A stretch of DNA of 64,000 bases, from contig NZ_JAGJEA010000008.1 in NCBI RefSeq assembly GCF_018100805.1, positions 1-64,000 of the forward strand, read 5' to 3'. The position numbers and the translations under genes were made by a program. The DNA is from Aquimarina sp. MMG016 (lineage in GTDB: Bacteria; Bacteroidota; Bacteroidia; Flavobacteriales; Flavobacteriaceae). Positions 17,839 to 28,439 of the stretch are shown piece after piece. Position 1 is the first letter of the stretch. The number at the start of each line of letters is the position of its first letter. The notes beneath the pieces were generated by a model. The model worked only from the letters and a program-made list of their open reading frames with translations, had not been told where the DNA came from and did not search any database.

Positions 17839-18753
17839 TTAATCTCTTATTAATGGCATGGTAGAACAACGTAATAAGCCTTCTTGTTTTGCAATTTCTG
17901 CATAAGGTACTTCTTCAACTTTAATATTTAGGCTACGAAGCCAAGTATTTAATCTAGTGAAGTTTCTCTCAGAAATCACTACATCCTCTGCAATCGAAAA
18001 AATATTCGAATTCATATGATACATTTCATTTTTATCAATGTGAAAAAGATTTTCCATCCCGAAGAAATCTACCAAATATTCATAATCCAACGGATCTCTA
18101 AAACCTTCTTTATGTATTATAGCTTTATTCTCGCCTACAGGTTGAAAACAACAATCTAAGTGCAGTGCATTATCTCTGGGGTCTTGCATAGACTTATTGA
18201 GGTCAAACTCTTTTACAATTTTATTAGGAAAGAGTGACTTTATATATTCGACTCCTTTCATATTTGTACGTGCAACGATACAATCGGGATAATCTTCTCC
18301 TTTATAAGTCCCTATAAAAATATGATCATTATGAATCATAATATCCCCTCCTTCAAAATGAATATCCTCTGATGGAGCTTTGCATACCTTATCTGGATCT
18401 ATTTGATCAATTACATATTGTATCGCTTTAATCTCTTTCTCACGATCAGGAAGGATGTTAGATTTAATAAATTTATCATCTATCACTAAAGCAATATCCC
18501 TGGCAAAAATCTGGTTATAATCTTTAATAATTTCTGGTCGATATACCTTGACTTCATATTTCTTAAAAACATTGGCAACAGCTTCCATTTCTAAAGTCAT
18601 GTCCGCTTCTACAGGATAAGTGCCAGCCTTAATGTGTTCGACAGATTTTGGATCGTAAGCATCTTCTATTTCAGGAATCGGACCATTACTGGTTGCAGTT
18701 CCTAATACAACAGCTCTAAGTCTGGATGTTTCGTTTTGTATATTTAAGTTCAA
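17839..18753 (-). CDS. Arginine deiminase/dimethylargininase-like amidinotransferase
   Basis: This enzyme of the same superfamily as its neighbour is about 304 residues long. Marks seen: NETSRLRAVVLG, YNQIFARDIALVI, IHFEGGDIMI, the His of DNALHLDCCFQPVG and the C-terminal catalytic Cys in QEGLLRCSTMP. The start is uncertain. ATG codons at 18819 and 18810 exist, but a perfect TATATTTG -10-type box lies at 18791-18798, downstream of both. A TTG at 18753 gives MNLNIQNETSRLRAVVLG, which suits the fold. I chose that. Substrate choice between arginine and methylarginine is open. Confidence 0.82.
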   Translation of the reverse strand: MNLNIQNETSRLRAVVLGTATSNGPIPEIEDAYDPKSVEHIKAGTYPVEADMTLEMEAVANVFKKYEVKVYRPEIIKDYNQIFARDIALVIDDKFIKSNILPDREKEIKAIQYVIDQIDPDKVCKAPSEDIHFEGGDIMIHNDHIFIGTYKGEDYPDCIVARTNMKGVEYIKSLFPNKIVKEFDLNKSMQDPRDNALHLDCCFQPVGENKAIIHKEGFRDPLDYEYLVDFFGMENLFHIDKNEMYHMNSNIFSIAEDVVISERNFTRLNTWLRSLNIKVEEVPYAEIAKQEGLLRCSTMPLIRD

Positions 18754-18790
18754 AAAATTGAGTTTTAAAACGTTAGTTTGAGTAGTTACG

Positions 18791-18819
18791 CAAATATATG
18801 AAAGAGACATTTTTAACAC
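18791..18819 (-). promoter_or_regulatory. Promoter for the two ADI-fold genes
   Basis: The minus strand has TATATTTG at 18798-18791, an exact match to the Bacteroidota -7 box TAnnTTTG. A GTG in place of TTG lies 18 bases upstream (18819-18817). It places the transcription start near 18785, downstream of two in-frame ATGs. Confidence 0.6.
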
Positions 18820-18910
18820 ATGACTTTCTTTAAAAAAATGACATACTTTTTGTCAAACTTTTAAAATTAGTTTGATTTAGGCCACTATTCTAAGAATTCA
18901 ACAAAAAAAA

Positions 18911-18933
18911 GGCGTTGAAACACATCCAACGCC
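18911..18933 (-). terminator. Terminator after gltA
   Basis: A 7-bp GC-rich stem (GGCGTTG/CAACGCC) with a nine-base loop is followed on the minus strand by eight T. It lies 25 bases past the citrate synthase stop. Confidence 0.85.
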
Positions 18934-18957
18934 TTTTACTTTAAAATTCAATCTGTC

Positions 18958-20244
18958 CTAACGTTCAGAAACAGTTTTGAATGGTCTATGGTTTTCACCA
19001 ATATAAATCTGTCTTGGTCTACCGATTGGTTCTTTACGAAGTCTCATTTCTCTCCACTGTGCGATCCATCCTGGTAACCTTCCTAAAGCAAACATTACTG
19101 TAAACATTTCTGTTGGTATACCTAACGCTCTATATATAATTCCTGAATAGAAATCTACATTAGGATATAACTTTCTTTTTACAAAATATTCATCTTCCAA
19201 AGCTACTTTGGCAAGACCTTTAGCAATATCAAGCACCGGATCTTCAATTCCTAAATCACCCAAAACCTCTTCTGCAGAAACCTTGATAATTTTAGCCCTA
19301 GGATCAAAGTTTTTATATACTCTATGCCCAAATCCCATTAAACGGAAAGGATCATTTTTATCTTTAGCTTTAGCTATATATTTAGCTGTATCTCCACCAT
19401 CTTCTTTGATAGCCTCAAGCATTTCGATAACAGCTTGGTTAGCACCTCCGTGCAGTGGCCCCCATAATGCAGAAATACCAGCAGATAACGATGCAAATAA
19501 TCCAGCATGAGAAGAACCTACAATTCTTACAGTCGAAGTAGAACAGTTCTGCTCGTGATCCGCATGAAGAATCAGCAACTTATCCAATGCATCGTTTACA
19601 ATTTTATTAGCTTCATAAGCTTGATTAGGCTTAGCAAACATCATTTTATGCAAATTCTCTACATATCCTAAAGAATTATCTCCATAATCTAGCGGAAGAC
19701 TTTTACGCTTTCTCATTGTCCAAGCTGCAAGAACTGGAAACTTAGCTAAGATTTTTACTATAGCGCCATACATTTCTTCTTCTGAATCTACATCCACAGA
19801 TCCAGGATTAAATGCTATAAGAGCACTTGTTAATGAAGATAATACTCCCATTGGGTGAGCACTTTTAGGAAACCCATCCAAGATTTTCTTCATATCCTCA
19901 TCCACCTGAGACTCTTCTTTGATATCTTTATCAAACTTATCTAACTGTTCTGCAGTTGGCAGTTCTCCAAAAATCAAAAGGTAAGCTACTTCCAAAAAGT
20001 CAGCCTTTTCAGCTAATTCTTCGATTGAATATCCACGATATCTAAGAATTCCTTTCTCTCCATCAAGAAAAGTAATTGCACTCTCACAACTTCCAGTATT
20101 CTTATACCCAGGATCAATGGTGGTCACTCCTCCTGTTGCTCCTCTAAGTGCTTTTATATCTATTCCTAATTCTTTTTCAGTTCCTTCTATAATAGGGAAC
20201 TCATATTTATTACCGTCGATTTCTAACGTAGCTTTTTTTGACAT
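18958..20244 (-). CDS. gltA: Citrate synthase
   Basis: This 428-residue type II citrate synthase condenses oxaloacetate and acetyl-CoA at the entry to the TCA cycle. Active-site regions seen: HADHEQNCSTSTVRIVGSSH, the His in WGPLHGGANQA, the second His in MGFGHRVYKNFDPRAK and the Asp-containing PNVDFYSGIIYRALG. The N-terminal beta region (about 1-50) and overall length match the hexameric bacterial form. It has its own terminator downstream, and the eno terminator precedes it, so it is likely monocistronic. Confidence 0.98.
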   Translation of the reverse strand: MSKKATLEIDGNKYEFPIIEGTEKELGIDIKALRGATGGVTTIDPGYKNTGSCESAITFLDGEKGILRYRGYSIEELAEKADFLEVAYLLIFGELPTAEQLDKFDKDIKEESQVDEDMKKILDGFPKSAHPMGVLSSLTSALIAFNPGSVDVDSEEEMYGAIVKILAKFPVLAAWTMRKRKSLPLDYGDNSLGYVENLHKMMFAKPNQAYEANKIVNDALDKLLILHADHEQNCSTSTVRIVGSSHAGLFASLSAGISALWGPLHGGANQAVIEMLEAIKEDGGDTAKYIAKAKDKNDPFRLMGFGHRVYKNFDPRAKIIKVSAEEVLGDLGIEDPVLDIAKGLAKVALEDEYFVKRKLYPNVDFYSGIIYRALGIPTEMFTVMFALGRLPGWIAQWREMRLRKEPIGRPRQIYIGENHRPFKTVSER

Positions 20245-20364
20245 GTGATTATATAGAATTTTTCTGTTTATTAAGGGTTGCTAAATTACGAAATATAGTG
20301 TTAATAAGTTATTAATCGTTACATCATTTTTAGCCTTACAAGCTATTTCAGAAATTATTCACAA

Positions 20365-20398
20365 AAAAAGAGGCAATCCTTTCAGAAAGCCTCTTTTT
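20365..20398 (-). terminator. Terminator after eno
   Basis: A 10-bp stem (AAAAAGAGGC at 20365-20374 and its complement at 20389-20398) encloses a 14-base loop; on the minus strand it ends in T-rich sequence. It is 22 bases past the enolase stop. Confidence 0.82.
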
Positions 20399-20420
20399 AT
20401 AGTATTTATAAAAGAATATT

Positions 20421-21713
<1,293 letters not shown>

Positions 21714-21894
21714 TTATTAATTTTGTTGGATAATTTTAATTCGTCGCAATATACGAAACCAGTAAATTTTAATACATCGAATATCTTCTTAATTTACTGC
21801 TGAAATCGCAATATTATAGCCAAGTTATCAACTATAACGTTATAAATTATTTCATTGTTAAAATCCTAAGGATTAGAAACAATTAACAATCATT

Positions 21895-23010
21895 TTATAC
21901 GGTTACTTTTGCATTCTTTATATTTTCTATAAACTGATCAAATAGATAAACCGAATCATTTGGTCCAGGACTCGCCTCAGGATGATATTGTACTGAGAAA
22001 CAATTTTTATCTTTCATTTTGATTCCTGCAACTGTATTATCATTAAGGTGAACGTGAGTAATCTCTACATCAGCATGTGCTTCTGTTTCTTCTCTATTTA
22101 TTGCAAAACCATGATTCTGAGAAGTAATTTCACCTTTCCCTGTAACCAAATTCTTTACAGGATGGTTGATTCCCCTATGTCCATTATGCATCTTATAAGT
22201 ACTGATTCCATTAGCCAGTGCAATAACCTGATGTCCTAAACATATACCGAATAAAGGTAAATCTCTTTCTAGAATCTCTTTTGCTGTAGCAATAGCCTCA
22301 GTTAATGGCTCAGGATCTCCTGGGCCATTGGACAGAAAATATCCATCGGGATTCCACTCACTCATTTCTGCAAATGATGCATTGTAAGGAAATACTTTTA
22401 TATACGCATCTCTTTGTGCAAGGTTTCTAAGTATGTTTTTCTTAATACCAATATCCAAAGCAGATATTTTATACGTAGCATTTGGATCTCCAAAGAAATA
22501 AGGTTCTTCAGTAGAAACTTTTGAAGCCAGCTCCAATCCATTCATATTAGGCACCTCTGCTAACTCCTTCTTTAGCTTATCAATATCATCCACCTCTGTA
22601 GATATCACAGCATTCATAGCTCCATGATCTCTAATATAACTTACTAAAGCTCTAGTATCAACATCGGAAATAGCCAAAAGATTATGTTTTTCCAAAAACT
22701 CTTGCAATGACCTATCAGCATTAACACGAGAATACTCATAGCTAAAATTCTTAACAATAAGTCCAGCGATCTTAATAGAATCAGATTCTACTTCTTCATC
22801 ATTAGTTCCATAATTACCAATATGTGCATTGGTAGCTACCATTAATTGTCCATAATAAGACGGATCTGTAAAAATCTCCTGGTATCCGGTCATACCAGTA
22901 TTGAAACATACTTCACCGAAAGCACTACCTTCTCTTCCTACTGCTTTGCCGTGAAAGATTGTGCCGTCTGCTAATAAAAGAACTGCTTTTTTTCGAGATT
23001 GATATTTCAT
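21895..23010 (-). CDS. carA: Carbamoyl-phosphate synthase small (glutaminase) subunit
   Basis: This 371-residue subunit hydrolyses glutamine to supply ammonia for carbamoyl phosphate in arginine and pyrimidine synthesis. The N-terminal CPSase domain (about 1-135) has FGEVCFNTGMTGYQEI and TDPSYYGQ. The class I glutamine amidotransferase domain (about 180-365) has the nucleophile in LFGICLGHQVIALA, then SQNHGFAI and the His/Glu of VQYHPEASPGP. The partner carB is not in the window. It lies directly after the ribosomal-cluster terminator. Confidence 0.97.
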   Translation of the reverse strand: MKYQSRKKAVLLLADGTIFHGKAVGREGSAFGEVCFNTGMTGYQEIFTDPSYYGQLMVATNAHIGNYGTNDEEVESDSIKIAGLIVKNFSYEYSRVNADRSLQEFLEKHNLLAISDVDTRALVSYIRDHGAMNAVISTEVDDIDKLKKELAEVPNMNGLELASKVSTEEPYFFGDPNATYKISALDIGIKKNILRNLAQRDAYIKVFPYNASFAEMSEWNPDGYFLSNGPGDPEPLTEAIATAKEILERDLPLFGICLGHQVIALANGISTYKMHNGHRGINHPVKNLVTGKGEITSQNHGFAINREETEAHADVEITHVHLNDNTVAGIKMKDKNCFSVQYHPEASPGPNDSVYLFDQFIENIKNAKVTV

Positions 23011-23054
23011 GTATATATTTCTATTTATAAAAACGTTTCAAAATTATTCAAAAA

Positions 23055-23085
23055 AAAAGGATAAACGCCGAACGTTTATCCTTTT
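23055..23085 (-). terminator. Terminator closing the ribosomal cluster
   Basis: A perfect 13-bp stem (AAAAGGATAAACG and its complement) with a five-base loop is followed on the minus strand by an extended T-run. It sits between the rplQ stop and the carA start, 29 bases past rplQ. Confidence 0.9.
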
Positions 23086-23113
23086 ATTATTATGTGTTAT
23101 TCACATCTATCAT

Positions 23114-23590
23114 TTATTCTTCTTCAGAAGTTGCCGTTTCTGGAGCTGGAGCAGCTGGGGCAGTTCCAGTTTTCTTACTTCTTCCTCTACGAGTTGTTTT
23201 CTTCTTAGCAGGTTTACCAGCATTATAAAGCTCATTGTAATCTACCAATTCAATCATTGCCATATCAGCATTATCCCCAAGACGGTTACCAAGCTTGATT
23301 ATCCTTGTGTATCCTCCTGGTCTGTCTCCTACTTTAGTAGCTACTTCTCTAAACAATTCAGTTACTGCATATTTATTACGCAATTTACTGAATACAATAC
23401 GACGGTTGTGCGTAGTATCTTCTTTAGACTTAGTTACCAACGGCTCTACGAATTGCTTAAGTGCTTTTGCTTTAGCAACTGTAGTATTGATTCTTTTGTG
23501 TTCAATTAGGGAACAAGCCATATTTGCAAGCATTGCTTTACGATGTGCCGTTTTTCTTCCTAAGTGATTTATTTTTTTTCCGTGCCTCAT
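23114..23590 (-). CDS. rplQ: 50S ribosomal protein L17
   Basis: This 158-residue protein is the last gene of the ribosomal cluster. The core (1-120) starts [20 protein letters not shown] and has [20 protein letters not shown], as in L17 at the nascent-chain exit rim. A C-terminal tail of about 35 residues rich in Lys, Arg, Ala and Glu ([15 protein letters not shown] then acidic) extends beyond the roughly 120-residue E. coli form; such tails are common in Bacteroidota. It follows rpoA after a gap filled by a long hairpin. Confidence 0.97.
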   Translation of the reverse strand: MRHGKKINHLGRKTAHRKAMLANMACSLIEHKRINTTVAKAKALKQFVEPLVTKSKEDTTHNRRIVFSKLRNKYAVTELFREVATKVGDRPGGYTRIIKLGNRLGDNADMAMIELVDYNELYNAGKPAKKKTTRRGRSKKTGTAPAAPAPETATSEEE

Positions 23591-23605
23591 GACATTTTAA
23601 TTTAA

Positions 23606-23652
23606 TCATCATCTTGCTCAATTCGCCTCGTGCGAAGAGCAAATTATGATGA
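23606..23652 (-). promoter_or_regulatory. Long stem-loop filling the rpoA-rplQ gap
   Basis: Nested arms pair as follows: 23606-23612 with 23646-23652 (TCATCAT/ATGATGA), 23614-23619 with 23637-23642 (TTGCTC/GAGCAA), and TTCGC with GCGAA inside, closing a five-base loop. No T-run follows, so it is not a simple terminator. It ends 16 bases before the rplQ ATG and could affect processing or rplQ translation. Confidence 0.6.
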
Positions 23653-23654
23653 AT

Positions 23655-24647
23655 TTAGTCTTTATCTAATTTATATTTAGAAAGATCCATACCGAAGTTA
23701 AGTCCTTTAACATTTACAAGCTCTTCTAGCTCAGTTAAAGATTTCTTACCAAAGTTACGGAACTTCATCAAATCATTTTTATTATAAGATACTAAGTCTC
23801 CTAAAGTATCAACTTCTGCAGCTTTTAAACAGTTCAATGCTCTAACAGAAAGATCCATATCGATCAATTTAGTTTTAAGCAACTGTCTCATATGAAGTGA
23901 CTCTTCATCATAAGTTTCTGTTTGCGCAATCTCATCAGCTTCTAATGTAATACGCTCATCAGAGAATAACATAAAGTGATGGATTAATATTTTTGCAGCT
24001 TCAGTTAATGCATCTTTAGGATGAATAGATCCATCTGTAACAATTTCGAAAACTAATTTTTCGTAATCTGTTTTTTGCTCTACACGATAGTTCTCAATGC
24101 TATACTTAACATTTTTAATTGGAGTGTAAATAGAATCTGTAAAAATGGTTCCGATAGGAGCATTAGCTTTCTTATTCTCCTCAGCAGGAACATAACCTCT
24201 ACCTTTTTCGATAGTAATCTCTAGGTTAAGTGCTACTTTTTTATCCATATTACAGATCACCAACTCAGGGTTTAGCACCTGGAATCCAGAAATAAATTTC
24301 TGAAAATCACCAGCTGTTAACTGCTCCTGACCTGAAATAGAAATAGTAACAGACTCATTATCAATATCCTCTATCTGACGCTTGAAACGTACTTGTTTTA
24401 GATTCAAAATAATTTCTGTAACATCTTCTACTACTCCAGAAATAGTTGAGAACTCGTGATCTACACCTTCTATTCTAAGAGAAGTTATAGCGAATCCCTC
24501 TAAAGAAGATAGCAAAACTCTTCGCAAAGCGTTACCAACTGTTAATCCATACCCTGGTTCTAATGGTCTAAATTCAAATTTACCATCGAACTCAGTAGAG
24601 TCGATCATGATAACTTTATCGGGCTTCTGAAAATTTAATATTGCCAT
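23655..24647 (-). CDS. rpoA: RNA polymerase alpha subunit
   Basis: This 330-residue subunit nucleates RNA polymerase assembly. The N-terminal domain (about 1-235) has [28 protein letters not shown] and the insert region [11 protein letters not shown]. The C-terminal domain (about 255-325), which contacts promoters and activators, has [20 protein letters not shown] and [16 protein letters not shown]. Length is normal. It is preceded by rpsD by 24 bases and followed by rplQ, the usual alpha-operon order. Confidence 0.98.
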   Translation of the reverse strand: MAILNFQKPDKVIMIDSTEFDGKFEFRPLEPGYGLTVGNALRRVLLSSLEGFAITSLRIEGVDHEFSTISGVVEDVTEIILNLKQVRFKRQIEDIDNESVTISISGQEQLTAGDFQKFISGFQVLNPELVICNMDKKVALNLEITIEKGRGYVPAEENKKANAPIGTIFTDSIYTPIKNVKYSIENYRVEQKTDYEKLVFEIVTDGSIHPKDALTEAAKILIHHFMLFSDERITLEADEIAQTETYDEESLHMRQLLKTKLIDMDLSVRALNCLKAAEVDTLGDLVSYNKNDLMKFRNFGKKSLTELEELVNVKGLNFGMDLSKYKLDKD

Positions 24648-24671
24648 GTTATTGTTTCTTCTTTAGCGTTA

Positions 24672-25277
24672 TTACTTAGAATATAATTCGACGATGAATT
24701 GTTCATTAATGTTTTCCGGAATCTGAATTCTAGCCGGAACAGATACAAAAGTACCTTGTTTAGTATCATTATTAAAAGTAATCCACTCATATACTTTGCT
24801 ATTATTTGCTAAAGCATTTTGAATTACTTCTAGAGACTTTGATTTTTCTCTTACACCTACAACATCTCCTGCTTTTAACTGATAAGATGGAATATTAACT
24901 TGCTGTCCATTTACAGTTATATGTCTGTGAGAAACTAATTGCCTAGCACCTCTACGAGAATTTGCTAATCCCATTCTAAATACTACGTTATCCAAACGAG
25001 ACTCACATAGCTGAAGTAAAACCTCACCAGTAATACCTTGAGCACGTGTTGCTTTTTCGAACATATTACGGAACTGACGTTCCAAAATACCGTAAGTATA
25101 TTTAGCTTTTTGCTTTTCCATTAACTGGATTGCATATTCACTTTTCTTACCTCTTCGTCTATTGTTCCCATGTTGTCCTGGAGGGTAATTTCTTTTTTCG
25201 AATGACTTATCGTCTCCGAAGATCGCTTCTCCAAATTTACGAGCGATTTTAGTTTTTGGACCAGTATATCTTGCCAT
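24672..25277 (-). CDS. rpsD: 30S ribosomal protein S4
   Basis: This 201-residue primary 16S rRNA-binding protein also tends to regulate its own operon. It opens [21 protein letters not shown] and has no N-terminal zinc cysteines, so it is the zinc-free form. The S4 RNA-binding domain is at about 92-155 ([37 protein letters not shown]). The 132-base gap before it is the longest in the alpha part of the cluster and holds a dyad repeat. Confidence 0.97.
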   Translation of the reverse strand: MARYTGPKTKIARKFGEAIFGDDKSFEKRNYPPGQHGNNRRRGKKSEYAIQLMEKQKAKYTYGILERQFRNMFEKATRAQGITGEVLLQLCESRLDNVVFRMGLANSRRGARQLVSHRHITVNGQQVNIPSYQLKAGDVVGVREKSKSLEVIQNALANNSKVYEWITFNNDTKQGTFVSVPARIQIPENINEQFIVELYSK

Positions 25278-25383
25278 TATTAAAAATTTAGTTATTGAGG
25301 TGATTATGAATTAAGGTCTCTGTCCTTCGATAATCATTATTTCCTCATTTCGATTTACTTATTGTTTATTTTAATATAAAGAG

Positions 25384-25404
25384 ATCCCGAACATTGTTCG
25401 GGAT
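25384..25404. repeat. Dyad repeat ATCCCGAACA/TGTTCGGGAT
   Basis: Perfect 10-bp arms around one central base lie 6 bases downstream of the rpsK stop in the rpsK-rpsD gap. Only short T stretches follow on the minus strand, so termination would be weak. Its outer ends match the dyad at 12573-12592. Confidence 0.65.
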
Positions 25405-25409
25405 AAAAA

Positions 25410-25793
25410 TTATACTCTACGTCTTTTAGGAGGACGACATCCATTATGCGGCATTGGGGTAACATCTATGATTTCCGAAACCTCGATTCCTGAATTATGG
25501 ATAGAACGTATTGCAGATTCTCTACCGTTACCTGGACCTTTTACATAAACTTTCACTTTCTTAAGTCCAGCCTCGATAGCTACTTTAGCAGCATCTTCTG
25601 CAGCTAACTGAGCAGCATAAGGAGTATTCTTTTTAGAACCTCTGAATCCCATTTTACCAGCAGAAGACCAAGAAATAACGTCTCCTTTTTTATTTGTTAA
25701 CGAAACAATAATGTTGTTGAAAGAAGCTGTTACGTGTGCCTCTCCTACTGACTCAACAATTACTTTACGTTTTTTTGAAGTTGACTTTGCCAT
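25410..25793 (-). CDS. rpsK: 30S ribosomal protein S11
   Basis: This 127-residue platform protein of the small subunit is recognised by [55 protein letters not shown] and the C-terminal [18 protein letters not shown]. Length is normal. It sits between rpsM (8-base gap) and rpsD, in the alpha-operon order. Confidence 0.98.
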   Translation of the reverse strand: MAKSTSKKRKVIVESVGEAHVTASFNNIIVSLTNKKGDVISWSSAGKMGFRGSKKNTPYAAQLAAEDAAKVAIEAGLKKVKVYVKGPGNGRESAIRSIHNSGIEVSEIIDVTPMPHNGCRPPKRRRV

Positions 25794-25801
25794 ACTACTT
25801 A

Positions 25802-26176
25802 TTATTTAGTTGCTTTTTTCTTGTTAGCAACTGTTTTTCTTCTTCCTTTACGTGTTCTAGAGTTGTTCTTAGTGCGCTGACCTCTAAGTGGTAAACCAGC
25901 TCTGTGACGAATACCTCTGTAACATCCTATATCCATAAGACGTTTAATATTCAGTTGCACTTCAGAACGAAGTTCTCCTTCTATGGTATAGGCTCCTACA
26001 GCTTCACGGATACGACCAATTTGATCATCATCCCAGTCAGAAACTTTTATACTTTCGTCTACTTTAGCAGTATCTAAAATTTCTTTAGCTCTACTTCTAC
26101 CGATTCCGAAGATATAGGTTAATGCTATAACTCCTCGCTTTTGTTTAGGTATATCTACCCCTGCAATTCTTGCCAT
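25802..26176 (-). CDS. rpsM: 30S ribosomal protein S13
   Basis: This 124-residue head protein contacts the P-site tRNA and the 50S bridge. Marks: [33 protein letters not shown] (helix-two-turn-helix) and the basic tail [20 protein letters not shown] then TRKGRRKTV. It starts two bases after the rpmJ stop. Normal length. Confidence 0.98.
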   Translation of the reverse strand: MARIAGVDIPKQKRGVIALTYIFGIGRSRAKEILDTAKVDESIKVSDWDDDQIGRIREAVGAYTIEGELRSEVQLNIKRLMDIGCYRGIRHRAGLPLRGQRTKNNSRTRKGRRKTVANKKKATK

Positions 26177-26178
26177 AA

Positions 26179-26295
26179 TTACCCTTGTCTTTGTTTAAAT
26201 CTAGGATTCTTTTTGTTAATTACGTAAAGTCGGCCTTTTCTACGCACAATCTTGCACTCGGCACTTCTCTTTTTTATTGATGCTCTTACTTTCAT
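26179..26295 (-). CDS. rpmJ: 50S ribosomal protein L36, zinc-less form
   Basis: This very short gene encodes 38 residues, beginning [20 protein letters not shown] and ending PRFKQRQG. It matches L36 along its length. Only one of the four zinc ligands of the classical C-C-C-H form remains (Cys14); the others are Ser, Asn and an Arg/Phe context, so it should not bind zinc. It is the first gene after the internal promoter at 26372-26401 and is followed by rpsM after two bases, so it heads the alpha-operon transcript. Confidence 0.95.
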   Translation of the reverse strand: MKVRASIKKRSAECKIVRRKGRLYVINKKNPRFKQRQG

Positions 26296-26371
26296 CTCTT
26301 AGTGTTTAATTTCTGAATGTACTTTACTAAAGCATTTTCAGAAGATATCATTAAAAAGATTTTTCAGCCTG

Positions 26372-26401
26372 CAAAAGTACATAAAAAATCTTAATTAACA
26401 A
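26372..26401 (-). promoter_or_regulatory. Internal promoter of the alpha-operon genes (rpmJ-rplQ)
   Basis: On the minus strand TTG (26401-26399) is followed after 19 bases by TACTTTTG (26379-26372). Both match the Bacteroidota consensus exactly, and the sequence continues CAGGC. It lies in the 119-base infA-rpmJ gap and would start a transcript near 26366, leaving a leader of about 70 bases before rpmJ. Confidence 0.8.
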
Positions 26402-26414
26402 TATTCTTATCTTA

Positions 26415-26630
26415 TTAGTATCTATATGTTATACGAGCCTTGGTCAAATCATAAGGACTCATTTCCAACTTTACCTTATCTCCTGGTAATAATTTAATAT
26501 AATGCATACGCATCTTACCCGAGATATGAGCGGTCACTACGTGACCATTTTCTAGTTCTACACGAAACATTGCATTAGATAATGCTTCGATAATACTTCC
26601 GTCTTGTTCTATTGCCGGTTGCTTTGCCAT
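26415..26630 (-). CDS. infA: Translation initiation factor IF-1
   Basis: This 71-residue OB-fold protein binds the ribosomal A site during initiation. Marks: [40 protein letters not shown] and [12 protein letters not shown]. Its ATG shares one base with the secY stop (TAATG), so the two are translationally coupled. The genes adk and map, which often lie between secY and infA in other phyla, are absent here. Confidence 0.98.
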   Translation of the reverse strand: MAKQPAIEQDGSIIEALSNAMFRVELENGHVVTAHISGKMRMHYIKLLPGDKVKLEMSPYDLTKARITYRY

Positions 26631-27967
26631 TATGCTACTGCTTTACGATTTTTACCTGTTTTCATCAATCCATCATAATGTCTGTTCAACAAGTAAGAAT
26701 TAACTTGTTGCATTGTATCTATAGCAACACCTACCATAATAAGAAGTGATGTTCCTCCAAAAAACAGTGCCCAACCTTGTTGCACATTTAATAGCTTAAC
26801 CGCAATTGCAGGAAATACCGCTATTAATGCTAAGAATATTGATCCAGGCAAAGTTATTTGAGACATAATTTTATCCAAATACTCAGCCGTTTCACTACCC
26901 GGTCTAATACCAGGAATAAAACCTCCACTACGCTTAAGATCATCAGCCATTTTATTAGTAGGAACTGTTATTGCAGTATAAAAATATGTAAATACAATAA
27001 TTAGTAATGCAAATACAACATTGTACCAGAACCCAAAAATATCACTAAATGCTGCTGCTACTCCCTGAGAAGTTTCAGAGTCTGATAGACCTGCAACCGC
27101 AGCCGGAATAAACATAATTGCTTGCGCAAATATTATCGGCATCACTCCTGAAGCATTTAGCTTTAAAGGGATATACTGGCGTGATCCGAAAACATTTTTC
27201 TCATACCCACCTCCAGCGGTTCTTCTGGCATATTGAACAGGAATCTGACGTACAGCCATTACTAATAAAACTGAAGCTAGAATAATGACAAACCAAATTA
27301 CCAATTCTATTAATATCATAATCAGTCCACCACCATCACCTTGTGTTCTAGAATCAAAGTTTTGAACAAATGAAATTGGTAAAGTAGCAATAATACCAAC
27401 CATAATTAGTAAGGAAATACCATTACCAATACCTTTATCAGTAATTTTTTCTCCTAACCACATTGCAAAAATACAACCTGTGGTAAGTATAATTACAGAA
27501 GACACAACAAAAACAGTCTGATTAGGAAGTACGAAGGCACTACCTGGAAGTGTTGCATACAAATTATAGATATAACCAGGTCCTTGAACCAATGTTATAG
27601 CTATAGTTAACCAACGTGTAATTTGGTTAATTTTCTTCCTACCACTTTCTCCTTCTTTTTGTAATTTCTGAAGATATGGTATCGCAATACCCATCAACTG
27701 AACAACAATAGAAGCAGAGATATAAGGCATAATACCAAGTGCAAATACAGAAGCATTAGCAAAAGCTCCTCCAGTAAATGCATTAAGCAAACCTAACAGA
27801 CCATCTTGGGTCTGAGTACCTAGATTTGCTAATTCACTAGCATCTACACCAGGAAGTACAACTTGCGCTCCAAAACGATATACTAAAAGTAGTCCTAGGG
27901 TAACTAAGATTCTATTTTTTAGTTCTTCGATTTTCCAAATGTTTTTTATTGTATCAATAAATTTCAT
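26630..27967 (-). CDS. secY: Protein translocase subunit SecY
   Basis: This 445-residue inner-membrane channel protein has about ten membrane helices. Marks: [21 protein letters not shown] at helix 1, the plug region after it, [15 protein letters not shown] (helix 2), [16 protein letters not shown] (helix 4), the cytoplasmic loop [20 protein letters not shown] and [19 protein letters not shown] before helix 9. Length is normal. It follows rplO by 10 bases in the usual spc-operon order and overlaps infA by one base. Confidence 0.98.
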   Translation of the reverse strand: MKFIDTIKNIWKIEELKNRILVTLGLLLVYRFGAQVVLPGVDASELANLGTQTQDGLLGLLNAFTGGAFANASVFALGIMPYISASIVVQLMGIAIPYLQKLQKEGESGRKKINQITRWLTIAITLVQGPGYIYNLYATLPGSAFVLPNQTVFVVSSVIILTTGCIFAMWLGEKITDKGIGNGISLLIMVGIIATLPISFVQNFDSRTQGDGGGLIMILIELVIWFVIILASVLLVMAVRQIPVQYARRTAGGGYEKNVFGSRQYIPLKLNASGVMPIIFAQAIMFIPAAVAGLSDSETSQGVAAAFSDIFGFWYNVVFALLIIVFTYFYTAITVPTNKMADDLKRSGGFIPGIRPGSETAEYLDKIMSQITLPGSIFLALIAVFPAIAVKLLNVQQGWALFFGGTSLLIMVGVAIDTMQQVNSYLLNRHYDGLMKTGKNRKAVA

Positions 27968-27977
27968 GAACTGTTTA

Positions 27978-28430
27978 TTATAAGGTTACTGCTTCACCAC
28001 CTGCTGCTTCAATAGCTGCTTTTGCAGTGGCTGTAAATTTGTGAGCTGAGACTTTTAATTTTGCCTTCAATTCACCTCTTCCCAGTATCTTAATTAAATC
28101 ATTTTTTCCAGCAAGACGAGTAGCTAAAACTACATCTAAATCAACGGTATCGGTTATCTTACCATCATCTACTAATTTTTGTAGCGTGTCTAAGTTGATA
28201 CCTTGATATTCTTTTCTGTTAATATTCTTGAAACCAAACTTTGGTACACGTCTTTGAAGTGGCATTTGACCTCCTTCAAAACCGATCTTTCTTGAATATC
28301 CAGAACGAGATTTTGCTCCTTTGTGACCACGCGCAGAAGTTCCACCTTTACCAGAACCTTGTCCGCGACCAACTCGCTTATTGTTATTTTTTACTGAACC
28401 TGCAGCAGGTTTTAAGTTACTTAAATCCAT
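27978..28430 (-). CDS. rplO: 50S ribosomal protein L15
   Basis: This 150-residue protein begins MDLSNLKPAAGSVKNNNKRV and carries the Gly-rich basic N-terminal extension (GRGQGSGKGGTSARGHKGAK, then SRSGYSRKIGFEGGQMPLQRR) that threads into 23S rRNA. The globular part (about 75-150) has the usual LKVSAHKFTATAKAAIEAAGG. It lies between rpmD and secY. Confidence 0.98.
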   Translation of the reverse strand: MDLSNLKPAAGSVKNNNKRVGRGQGSGKGGTSARGHKGAKSRSGYSRKIGFEGGQMPLQRRVPKFGFKNINRKEYQGINLDTLQKLVDDGKITDTVDLDVVLATRLAGKNDLIKILGRGELKAKLKVSAHKFTATAKAAIEAAGGEAVTL

Positions 28431-28439
28431 GTGCTTTTA

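Noticed and set aside
23009..23509. A 166-residue open frame on the plus strand opposite rplQ
   Set aside because: It lies antisense to a certain ribosomal gene and its terminator, has a low-complexity Ser/Phe-rich translation and no plausible start signal.
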